Below are positions 57,148 to 64,000 of a stretch of 64,000 nt of DNA, piece by piece (positions within the stretch are counted from its first letter, which is position 1; each line of letters opens with the position of its first letter). Position numbers and translations under genes: made by a program. The notes beneath the pieces are model-generated. The model saw nothing but the letters and a program-made list of their open reading frames with translations, was not told where the DNA came from and did not search any database. Location: contig PMSI01000001.1 of assembly GCA_003168375.1 (NCBI GenBank), positions 1,798,001 through 1,862,000 on the forward strand. Reading direction: 5' to 3'. Origin of the DNA: Vulcanimicrobiota bacterium (GTDB taxonomy: Bacteria; Vulcanimicrobiota; Vulcanimicrobiia; Vulcanimicrobiales; Vulcanimicrobiaceae).

Positions 57148-58334
57148 ACGGGCGCCGCGTGCTGCTCGGCGTCACCGGCGGGATCGCAGCGTACAAAGCG
57201 GCTGCGCTCGCGAGCCGGCTCGTGCAAGCCGGTGCGATCCTCGACGTCGTGCTGACCGCCGATGCGCTGCGCTTCGTCGGCGCCGCCACGTTCGCCGCGC
57301 TCGCGCGAAGGCCGGTCCACACCTCGCTGTGGGAACGCGTCGAGGAGATTCCGCACATCACGCTGGCGCGGGAAGCCGAGGTCGTCGCGATCGTACCCGC
57401 GACCGCGAACACGATCGCAAAGCTAGCGCTCGGAATCGCCGACGATCTGCTCACCAACGTCGTGCTCGCGACCCGCGCGCCGCTGGTCGTCGCGCCCGCG
57501 ATGAACACGGCGATGCTGGAACACGATGCGACGCGCGCGCACATCGCGACCTTGCGCGCCCGCGGTGCAGAGATCGTCGAGCCCGAGATCGGTTTTCTCG
57601 CCGAGCGCGAGCACGGCGCCGGCCGGCTCGCCGGCGAGGACGCGCTCGTCGCAGCGATCGAGCACGCGCTGCTCCGCACGAACGAGCTCGCCGGTGAACG
57701 CGTGCTGATCACCGCCGGACCGACGCGGGAACCGATCGATCCGGTGCGCTTCCTCTCCAACGCGTCGAGCGGGACGCAGGGGATCGAGTTGGCGCGCGAG
57801 GCGCTGGCGCGCGGCGCCGAGGTCGACCTCGTGCTCGGACCGACGTCGCTCGAACCGCCGGCCGGCGCGCGCACGGCGCGCGTCACCACCGCACGCGAGA
57901 TGGACGACGCGGTGCGCGAGCGCGCGGCGAACGCGACGATCGCGATCGCCACGGCGGCGGTCGCCGACTGGCGTCCCGCGACGACGCACGCGCACAAGGT
58001 GAAGAAGACCGACGAACCGCAGTCGCTCGCGCTCGAACGCAATCCCGATATCCTGGCCAACCTCGGCGCGCAGAAGAACGGTCTGTTCCTGGTCGGCTTC
58101 GCGGCCGAGACGGAGGCGCTCGAGACGAGCGCACGCGAGAAGCTGGTGCGGAAGCAGCTCGATGCGATCGCGGTGAACGACGTCGGCGGCGAACGCGGCT
58201 TCGGAGCCGGGCCGAACGCGCTCGTCCTGCTGTGGGGCGTGCACGGACGCAAGGATCTCGGCGCCGGGTCGAAGCGCGAGCTCGCCGTGCGCCTGTGGGA
58301 CGCGATCGTCGAACTGAAGGCGGAGCGCCGTTAG
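57144..58334 (+). CDS. coaBC: Bifunctional phosphopantothenoylcysteine decarboxylase / phosphopantothenate-cysteine ligase
   Basis: 396 residues. The CoaC half has GVTGGIAAYKAAALAS, VPATANTIAKLALGIADDLL and PAMNTAML. The CoaB half starts near ERVLITAGPTREPIDPVRFLSNASSG and has the KVKKTDEP motif. The usual SSGKMG loop reads SSGTQG here. The two activities make phosphopantetheine. The GTG overlaps the panC stop. Confidence 0.93.
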   Translation: MNGRRVLLGVTGGIAAYKAAALASRLVQAGAILDVVLTADALRFVGAATFAALARRPVHTSLWERVEEIPHITLAREAEVVAIVPATANTIAKLALGIADDLLTNVVLATRAPLVVAPAMNTAMLEHDATRAHIATLRARGAEIVEPEIGFLAEREHGAGRLAGEDALVAAIEHALLRTNELAGERVLITAGPTREPIDPVRFLSNASSGTQGIELAREALARGAEVDLVLGPTSLEPPAGARTARVTTAREMDDAVRERAANATIAIATAAVADWRPATTHAHKVKKTDEPQSLALERNPDILANLGAQKNGLFLVGFAAETEALETSAREKLVRKQLDAIAVNDVGGERGFGAGPNALVLLWGVHGRKDLGAGSKRELAVRLWDAIVELKAERR

Positions 58335-58335
58335 C

Positions 58336-59133
58336 ATGCTTCTCTGCATCGACGTGGGCAATACGGAGACGAAGCTCGGCGCGTTCGACGCGTCCGGCGC
58401 GATGGTCGGGACGTGGCGCGTCACCACCGCGCGGCGGCGCACCGCGGACGAGTTCGGCGTGCTGTTCGCGGCGTTCTTCTCGGCGGCGAGCGTTCCGATC
58501 CGCGACGTCGAGGCGATCGTCGTCTCGTCGGTCGTCCCCGTCGTCGACCGTCCGCTCGGCGAAGGATGCCAGAAATATTTCGGCGTGCAGCCGACGTTCT
58601 TCACCGCCGCCAACCAGCGTTCGATCGTCGTGCGCACCGATCGGCCGACCGAGGTCGGCAGCGATCTCGTCGCCGGCGCGATCGGGGCGGTCGCGTTCGT
58701 CGGCGCACCGTCGATCGTGATCAACTACGGCACCGCGACGACCTTCGGCGCGATCGGCGCCGACGGTGCCTACCTCGGCGTCGCGATCGCCACCGGGCTG
58801 CAGGTCTCGCTGGACGCGCTCGTCGGGCGCACCGCGAAGTTGCCGCAAGTCGCGCTCGTCGCGCCGGGAAGCCCGATCGGGCGCGATACGGTCAGCGCGA
58901 TCCAGGCCGGGCTCGTCTACGGCGCGGTCGGGCAGACCGAAGAGCTGGTGCGCCGGATGCGCACGATCCTCGGCGACGGTGCGCGCGTCATCGCGTCCGG
59001 CGGCATGGCGCCGGTCGTCGCCGCTGAGACGTCCGCGATCGAGCTGGTCGAACCGCACCTGGTCCTCCACGGGCTGCGCTTCGACCACCTGCGCGCGTCG
59101 AGCCGGCACGACATGCACGAGCGCCGCAGGTAG
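58336..59133 (+). CDS. coaX: Type III pantothenate kinase
   Basis: 265 residues. The phosphate motif CIDVGNTETKLG is at the start and GTATTF in the middle, as in CoaX; INYGTATTFG and ASGGMAPVV also match. It phosphorylates pantothenate, the first committed step. It completes a panC-coaBC-coaX set. The ATG is one base after coaBC. Confidence 0.93.
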   Translation: MLLCIDVGNTETKLGAFDASGAMVGTWRVTTARRRTADEFGVLFAAFFSAASVPIRDVEAIVVSSVVPVVDRPLGEGCQKYFGVQPTFFTAANQRSIVVRTDRPTEVGSDLVAGAIGAVAFVGAPSIVINYGTATTFGAIGADGAYLGVAIATGLQVSLDALVGRTAKLPQVALVAPGSPIGRDTVSAIQAGLVYGAVGQTEELVRRMRTILGDGARVIASGGMAPVVAAETSAIELVEPHLVLHGLRFDHLRASSRHDMHERRR

Positions 59134-59241
59134 GGCCAAGCGGCGCTCGCGGGGGCGGAAGCGTTACCGCCTGCCCCGGTCCATCGTACGCCCGTTCGGA
59201 GCCGCCGTCGACATGCTGCGGCGCACGAGAACCCGCGCGGG

Positions 59242-59292
59242 ACCCAAGACAGGCTGAGAGCCCCGGCTCAACGGCTCGAGGCTCTCTTGGGT
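59242..59292. other. Nested inverted repeat between convergent genes
   Basis: An outer stem ACCCAAG/CTTGGGT (59242-59248 with 59286-59292) encloses GAGAGCC/GGCTCTC (59256-59262 with 59280-59286). The two stems share one base. Both flanking genes end near it (59133 and 59405). It could be a bidirectional terminator, although neither side has a long T-run. A palindrome GCACATGTGC (59311-59320) lies just beyond. The 59134-59404 gap holds no gene. Confidence 0.4.
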
Positions 59293-59404
59293 GGGTGTTG
59301 CACGACCGGCGCACATGTGCCGGTGCTGTGGTGCTACCCGCCCGGGCGTGAAAATTACGTACCGGCCGGTGGTCTGGCGGCTCGGCAGGTCAGCGGCGGC
59401 GGCG

Positions 59405-60352
59405 TCAGATCGTGCGCCCGAAGAACGCCAGCGTGTGGATCCACGTGTCGGCCGCGGCGTGCTCGTTCGCGGCCGTGCTGCCGCCGAGCCGGAAGCTCAT
59501 CTTGCCGGCGGGGATCACCTCCGGCGACGGCCTCCCGCCCAGCGAGAGCGCGTGTCCGGCGCCCGGTTCGACGATCACCTCGTCGGCGGCGGCGGCCCGG
59601 ATGCCGCGGCGGCGCGCGGCGATCGTCTTGCAGGCGCCGGCGCTGTCCCACTGGCGGTCGTCGTCGCCTGCGATGCACAGGATCGGTGCGGTGATGCGCT
59701 CGACCGGGATCGCCGCGCTCGCCACCGTCGCCGGCGACGCCGTCGCGAGCGAAGCGTCGTAGAGCTCGCGAAATGCGAAGGTTCCCCCGCTCTGAAACGC
59801 GCGCCCGAGTGCGGCTTTCGCGCGCTGGTCCGGCGGGATGAACGGCAGCGGCCCGTTGTTCGCCGTCCACGACGAGCGGTCGGCCTCGCCGTCGAAGGCC
59901 GGCGCGAACCAGACGTACGCGCTGGGCGAGATCACCCCGACCGAGGTGATCCGCGGGTCGCGGCCCGCGGCGAGCAGGGCGAGCTCGGAACCCTTCGAGA
60001 TCCCGAGGATCCCGATGTGCGCAAGATCGACCTCCGGCCGGGCGCGCAACCAGTCGATTGCGCGCGAGACGGTCTCGACCGGAATCTTGTCCGCGGACGG
60101 CGGCAGGGGCGCCGCACCGAAATAGGCGACCCCAAAGACCGCGTAGCCTTGCAGCGCTAGGCTGTACGCCTCGTCGGGAATACCGCCCTCGAAGCCGCCG
60201 AGCACGATGAGCGCCGGGTGTCGTCCGCCGTCGGAGGGCGCGGCGAAGTTCCCGACGAGCGCGTTCTCGTGAACCGGTTCGTCGACGAACCGGCGCCCGG
60301 GCGGCGGTGAGGCGGCTGCGAGCAGAGCCGCAAGGGCGAGCGCGGCGACCAT
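59405..60352 (-). CDS. Secreted alpha/beta hydrolase with BAAT-C-like acyltransferase/thioesterase domain
   Basis: 315 residues. A signal peptide (MVAALALAALLAAASPPPG) is followed by a fold with HPALIVLGGFEGG. The nucleophile elbow is GISKGSEL, with the acid in GDDDRQWD and the base His in GAGHAL. The C-terminal lid of BAAT-C proteins is recognisable. It probably hydrolyses an ester or thioester outside the cytoplasm. It lies back to back with dusB. Confidence 0.75.
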   Translation of the reverse strand: MVAALALAALLAAASPPPGRRFVDEPVHENALVGNFAAPSDGGRHPALIVLGGFEGGIPDEAYSLALQGYAVFGVAYFGAAPLPPSADKIPVETVSRAIDWLRARPEVDLAHIGILGISKGSELALLAAGRDPRITSVGVISPSAYVWFAPAFDGEADRSSWTANNGPLPFIPPDQRAKAALGRAFQSGGTFAFRELYDASLATASPATVASAAIPVERITAPILCIAGDDDRQWDSAGACKTIAARRRGIRAAAADEVIVEPGAGHALSLGGRPSPEVIPAGKMSFRLGGSTAANEHAAADTWIHTLAFFGRTI

Positions 60353-60437
60353 CGTCGCAGTGCTCCGGAGAGCGGCCGCCGGTTACCTGCCCCGGCCGGT
60401 GGGCGTTGCCGCCCCGGGCGTGGTACACTCGGTGGTC

Positions 60438-61469
60438 GTGACCCGTCATCCTCAGTCCCGGGGGACCGTCCCACCGCTTCGGATCGGACCGATCGACGTC
60501 TGGCCGCCGATCGTGCTCGCGCCGATGTCGGGGGTGACGAACCGTACCCTGCGGGCGCTCTACAAGCCGTTCGGGTTCGGTCTGACCGTGACGGAGTTCG
60601 TCTCGTCGAACGCGCTCCAGTACGGCAACCAGCGCACGATGGAGATGATCGACCAGCACGGCGTCGAGAAGCCCGTCTCGACCCAGTTGTGGGGCAACGA
60701 CCCGGCGATCATGGCGCACGCCGCCAAGCTCGTGCGCGAGTGCGGTGCCGACATCGTCGACATCAACTTCGGCTGCCCGGCGCCGAAGGTGACGAAGACC
60801 GAAGGCGGGAGCGCCTGTCTGCGCGACGTCGACCGCTGCGAGGCGATCATGAAAGCAGTCGTCGCCGCCGTCGATTGTCCCGTGACGATGAAGATGCGCC
60901 TCGGCTGGGCCGAGAACGAGCTGGTCTTCGTCGAGGTGGCGAAGCGCGCGCAGGCCGTCGGCGTGCAAGCGTTGACCCTGCACGCGCGCACCGCGAAGCA
61001 GTTCTACCGAGGCAGCGCCGACTGGGCGAAAATCGCCGAGCTCAAGCGCGCGGTCGACATCCCGGTGATCGGGAACGGAGACCTCGGCGATCCGTACGAC
61101 GCGCTGCACCGGATGCGGGAGAGCGGCGTCGATGCCGTGATGCTGGGCCGTGCCACGCTGGGGAACCCGTGGCTCGTCTCGCGGCTGCGCGCGCTGATGG
61201 AGGGGCGCGAGCCCGACGCGACGCCGGAGGCGCCCGATCGTCTGCGCTTCGCGATGCACCACTACCGTACGATGGTCGAGGAGTGGGGCGAACCGCGCGC
61301 AGTTCCGCAGATGCGCAAGCATCTCGGCTATTATCTCAAGGGCTTCCCGGGTGCGAGCGCGCTACGCGAACGGCTGATGCGCACGGAGACGGCGGGCGAG
61401 ACGCTCGCGGTGCTCGAGGCGACGATCGCCCAGCTCGAAGCGCGCATGCCCGAGCTCGCCGTCGCGTGA
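60438..61469 (+). CDS. dusB: tRNA-dihydrouridine synthase
   Basis: 343 residues. The flavin-barrel start LAPMSGVTNRTLR and the catalytic Cys113 in FGCPAPKV are present, with GGSACLRD and QLWGND. It reduces uridines in tRNA using FMN. The start is taken as GTG 60438; other GTGs lie a few codons upstream. Its stop overlaps the following aminotransferase (GTGA). Confidence 0.9.
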   Translation: MTRHPQSRGTVPPLRIGPIDVWPPIVLAPMSGVTNRTLRALYKPFGFGLTVTEFVSSNALQYGNQRTMEMIDQHGVEKPVSTQLWGNDPAIMAHAAKLVRECGADIVDINFGCPAPKVTKTEGGSACLRDVDRCEAIMKAVVAAVDCPVTMKMRLGWAENELVFVEVAKRAQAVGVQALTLHARTAKQFYRGSADWAKIAELKRAVDIPVIGNGDLGDPYDALHRMRESGVDAVMLGRATLGNPWLVSRLRALMEGREPDATPEAPDRLRFAMHHYRTMVEEWGEPRAVPQMRKHLGYYLKGFPGASALRERLMRTETAGETLAVLEATIAQLEARMPELAVA

Positions 61470-62758
61470 TCGTGCCCCACGATCCCGACTTGTACGGCGC
61501 CGCCACGCCCGCGGCGCTGTACGAGGAGACGTACGAGAACTATCGCGCCTACCTGAACCCGCCGCTGGCGCGGGTGATGAAGCTCTCCGGCTCGCCGGTC
61601 GAGGTGCGCGCCGAAGGCTCGACGATCACCGACCACAACGGCAAGACGTACCTCGATTTTGCCGGCGGCTACGGCGTGTTTACGCTGGGACACCGTCATC
61701 CGCGCGTCGTCGCCGCGGTGCGCGAGCAGCTCGACCGCATCGCACTCTCGGGCCGCACGATGTTCAACCCGCTGATGGGGCGGCTCGCGAAACGGCTGGC
61801 CGAGCTGACGCCCGGCGATCTCGCGATCTCGTTCTTCGCGAACAGCGGGACCGAGGCGGTCGAGGGTGCGCTCAAGCTGGCTCGGGCCGCGACGAAGCGC
61901 GCCGCGATCGTCGCGACCGACGCGGCGTTTCACGGCAAGACGCTCGGCGCGCTCTCCGCGAGCGGCCGCGACGCCTTCCGCGATCCTTTCCTGCCGCTCC
62001 TCGCCGACGTGCGGCGCGTGCCGTTCGGCGACGCCGCCGCGCTGCGCGGCGCGGTCGACGGCGACGTCGCGGCGGTGATCGTCGAGCCGATCCAAGGCGA
62101 GGGCGGCGTCAACATCCCGCCCGACGGCTATCTGCGCGAGGTGCGCGCGATCTGCGACACCGCCGGCGCGCTACTGATCGCCGACGAGGTGCAGACGGGG
62201 CTCGGGCGCTGCGGCGCGCTCTTCGCGTGCGATCGTGAAGCCGTCGTCCCCGACGTGATGACGCTCGCGAAAGGGCTCTCAGGCGGCGTCATCCCGATTG
62301 GAGCCTACGTCGCGCGGCCGGCGGTGTGGAACGCGGCGTACGGGAAGCAGCCGCTGCTGCACACTTCGACCTTCGGCGGGAACGAGCTCGCCTGCGCGGC
62401 GGCGCTCGCCGCGCTCGACGTCCTGCTCGACGAAGATCTCGTCGCGAACGCCCGCGAACGCGGCGCGCAATTGCTCGCCGGTGCGCGGCTGACGATGCAG
62501 CGCTTCCCGGCCGTGATCGCGGACGCGCGCGGCGCGGGGTTGCTGGTCGGCGTCGAGCTGCGCAGCGAAGGGTACGGCGGCACGATCATCCCGGAGCTGT
62601 TGAAACGCGGCGTCACCGCCGCGTGGACGCTGAACCAGCAGCGCGTGATCCGTCTCGAACCGCCGCTGATCGTGACCGTCGAGGAGGTCGATACCGCGCT
62701 GCGCGCGTTCGACGCTGCGGTGGCGACCGCGTTCGAGAAGCTCGGGACGCTCGCGTAA
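61466..62758 (+). CDS. Class-III PLP-dependent aminotransferase
   Basis: 430 residues. The PLP lysine is Lys269 (TLAKGLSGG). FFANSGTEAVEGALKLARAAT, EPIQGEGGVNIPPDGY and HTSTFGGNELACAAALAAL fit the ornithine/putrescine aminotransferase group. It would transfer an amino group from a diamine or ornithine-like substrate. The GTG start at 61466 overlaps dusB. The substrate cannot be fixed from sequence; a putrescine-type role is most likely. Confidence 0.82.
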   Translation: MIVPHDPDLYGAATPAALYEETYENYRAYLNPPLARVMKLSGSPVEVRAEGSTITDHNGKTYLDFAGGYGVFTLGHRHPRVVAAVREQLDRIALSGRTMFNPLMGRLAKRLAELTPGDLAISFFANSGTEAVEGALKLARAATKRAAIVATDAAFHGKTLGALSASGRDAFRDPFLPLLADVRRVPFGDAAALRGAVDGDVAAVIVEPIQGEGGVNIPPDGYLREVRAICDTAGALLIADEVQTGLGRCGALFACDREAVVPDVMTLAKGLSGGVIPIGAYVARPAVWNAAYGKQPLLHTSTFGGNELACAAALAALDVLLDEDLVANARERGAQLLAGARLTMQRFPAVIADARGAGLLVGVELRSEGYGGTIIPELLKRGVTAAWTLNQQRVIRLEPPLIVTVEEVDTALRAFDAAVATAFEKLGTLA

Positions 62759-63225
62759 TGCCGTACGTCGAGTGCTCGATCGACGTCGAGGCGCCCGCCG
62801 CGACGGTCTACGAGCTCGCCAAGGAGCAGGAGCGTTTCCCGGAGTTCATGCCGGACGTCGAGACCGTCGTCGTGCTGGAGCGCCACTCCGATCACGTGAT
62901 AACGCGCTGGAAGACGCTGGTCGAGGATGCGCCGATCGAGTGGACCGAGCGTGACGTCTTCGACGACGTCGCGCTGCGGATCGAGTATGCGCTGATCGAG
63001 GGCGATCTCGACACGTTCGAGGGCGCTTGGACGTTCGCGCAGGAGGGCACGACCACGCACGTCGTGCTCAGCGTCGAGTACGACTTCGGCGTGCCGACGC
63101 TCGCCGAGCTGATCGGCCCGACGCTGGAGAAAAAGGTGCGCGAGAACTCGGAGATGATGCTCGCCGCGCTCAAGGCCGAGGCGGAGTTACGGACGGCCCC
63201 GCAGTCGGTGCGCGGTACGCGCTGA
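62758..63225 (+). CDS. SRPBCC-fold (polyketide cyclase / COQ10-like) protein
   Basis: 155 residues. Starts PYVECSIDVEAPAATVYELAKEQERFPEFMPDV, the typical opening of this ligand-binding fold. Strand and helix order fits to the C-terminal KKVRENSEMMLAALKAEAE. The start overlaps the aminotransferase stop (TAATG). It may bind a lipid or quinone. The end overlaps the convergent gene by 56 bases. Confidence 0.8.
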   Translation: MPYVECSIDVEAPAATVYELAKEQERFPEFMPDVETVVVLERHSDHVITRWKTLVEDAPIEWTERDVFDDVALRIEYALIEGDLDTFEGAWTFAQEGTTTHVVLSVEYDFGVPTLAELIGPTLEKKVRENSEMMLAALKAEAELRTAPQSVRGTR

Positions 63226-63994
63226 AGCTGGTCGCGATCGAGACCGCGCGCTGCGGGATCGCGGCGTGCAGCAGTTCGATCGTTCGCAGTACCTCTTCGG
63301 CGTATTCGGCGTCTTCGAGACGCGCCGGATCGAACACCAGCGCGCCGACGCGGAACCCTGCCTTCTCGAGCCGGTCGAGTGCGCCGCCGGCGTTCTTCGC
63401 GCGGCCCGAGAGCGCCCGAATGCGCTGTAGCGCGTCCTCGAGCCGGACGACCTCGGTGCGGTAGTCCGCGTACTTCTTGATCTCGGCGGCGGCGCGGTCG
63501 CGAATCGCGGGCCAGGGTTCTTCGCGGAAGCGCGCGATCGCCTCGGCGCCGCGCTCGGAGAAGCGGCGCTTGCGCGCGGTGACGATCTTGCGCTCCTCCT
63601 CGTCGGCACTGCGCGCACCCTTCGCTCGCGCGCGCGCCAGCGCGGCGTGTTCCGCCGGCGTGTACTCGGTCTCGAGCGCGATGCGGTCGCTGAGCGCGCC
63701 CAGCTCCTCGCGCCAGATCTCCTCGAGTGCGGGCGGCTCGTTCAGAGCGCCGAGCTGCCTGCGCCGCGCCGCCAGCCGGTCGCGCCGTGCGGTGAGAAGC
63801 TCGCGCAGCCGGTCGACGCCCTCGCGCAGCGCGCCGATCCAGGCCGTATCGGTCGGCGTGGTGTGGTCGTCGAAGCGCAGGTCGACGCCGAGTCCCAGTG
63901 GTTGGACCTCCGCCAGGCGCCACTGATCGCGTTCGCCGGCGAGCACGCGGACGCGGCTCCCGATCGGCGGCCGGTCGCCGGTCGTGACGAACAC
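63170..63994 (-). CDS. Coiled-coil protein, possibly incomplete at the window edge
   Basis: At least 274 residues from GTG 63994, but the true start may lie past 64000. The N-terminus (GSRVRVLAGERDQWRLAEVQ) is beta-rich. The middle is Arg/Glu-rich and helical (LRELLTARRDRLAARRRQLG). No known family is recognised. The stop lies inside the end of the SRPBCC gene. Confidence 0.45.
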   Translation of the reverse strand: MFVTTGDRPPIGSRVRVLAGERDQWRLAEVQPLGLGVDLRFDDHTTPTDTAWIGALREGVDRLRELLTARRDRLAARRRQLGALNEPPALEEIWREELGALSDRIALETEYTPAEHAALARARAKGARSADEEERKIVTARKRRFSERGAEAIARFREEPWPAIRDRAAAEIKKYADYRTEVVRLEDALQRIRALSGRAKNAGGALDRLEKAGFRVGALVFDPARLEDAEYAEEVLRTIELLHAAIPQRAVSIATSFSAYRAPTAGPSVTPPRP

Positions 63995-64000
63995 GACGAA

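Noticed and set aside
59242-59292. SAM or other known riboswitch
   Set aside because: It lies between two convergent 3' ends and not in a leader, and no known core sequence is seen.
59355-61322. A 655-codon open frame on the minus strand across dusB and the hydrolase gene
   Set aside because: It runs antisense to recognisable dusB and, in another frame, along the hydrolase. It is rich in Arg/His/Asp as expected for a GC-rich shadow frame.

Overview
This is a 64 kb stretch of a high-GC, gene-dense bacterial chromosome with many stop/start overlaps (ATGA, GTGA). The cell looks diderm: there is a 1,176-residue TonB-dependent receptor, periplasmic-type enzymes and a large surface-polysaccharide region. 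The lexA operators are of the Bacillus/Actinobacteria type (CGAAC-N4-GTTYG). That mix suggests a diderm member of the Terrabacteria side of the tree. A lineage such as Candidatus Eremiobacterota (Vulcanimicrobiota/WPS-2) is my best guess, but this is inference and no rRNA or marker phylogeny is available in the window.

Region 1 (1-38.0 kb) is dominated by surface glycan synthesis. It opens with an acyl carrier protein, an AMP-forming ligase, a two-lobed GNAT acyltransferase and a methyltransferase. A large bidomain glycosyltransferase and a coiled-coil methyltransferase follow. A minus-strand block (8.1-11.5 kb) carries an ECF-type sigma factor, a zinc-finger anti-sigma factor and a bactofilin-like membrane protein. 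Next come rfbB-rfbA-rfbD (dTDP-sugar synthesis, without rfbC), more methyltransferases and an epimerase. Two tandem secreted beta-helix paralogues follow, each with its own terminator. An isolated lysine 5,6-aminomutase (kamD-kamE) sits at 20.4-22.7 kb. Two sulfotransferase-like proteins, a GT2 enzyme, a 1,003-residue GT4/RgpF-like protein and a WecE-type sugar aminotransferase come next. Envelope genes (a PBP4-type DD-peptidase, a SIS-domain protein, a secreted TIM-barrel protein, a PilZ protein) and GDP-D-rhamnose genes (gmd, rmd) close the region.

Region 2 (38-48 kb) is more metabolic: an isoprenylcysteine methyltransferase-like protein, a CDF metal exporter, then a TnpB RNA-guided nuclease gene whose stop overlaps the start of a thiolase gene. 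Thiolase, 3-hydroxyacyl-CoA dehydrogenase and acyl-CoA dehydrogenase form a short-chain acyl-CoA operon. sucC-sucD (succinyl-CoA synthetase) follows, and then the TonB-dependent receptor with a strong terminator.

Region 3 (52-64 kb) begins with a divergent SOS module: lexA on the plus strand and a small LysM membrane protein resembling the cell-division inhibitor YneA on the minus strand, with two palindromic SOS boxes between them. After lexA come an orphan PTS EIIC-like permease and a YnbB-like PLP enzyme. A coenzyme A block (panC-coaBC-coaX) is preceded by a small FHA protein. The window ends with a secreted hydrolase, dusB, a class-III aminotransferase, an SRPBCC protein and a coiled-coil protein that may run off the edge.

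The most interesting points are the lexA/LysM SOS module, the catalytically intact TnpB fused by overlap to the thiolase operon, the carrier-protein acylation cassette at the left edge, the isolated kamDE pair, and several genes whose conserved N-termini have no ordinary start codon in front of them. I see no CRISPR array, rRNA or tRNA gene.
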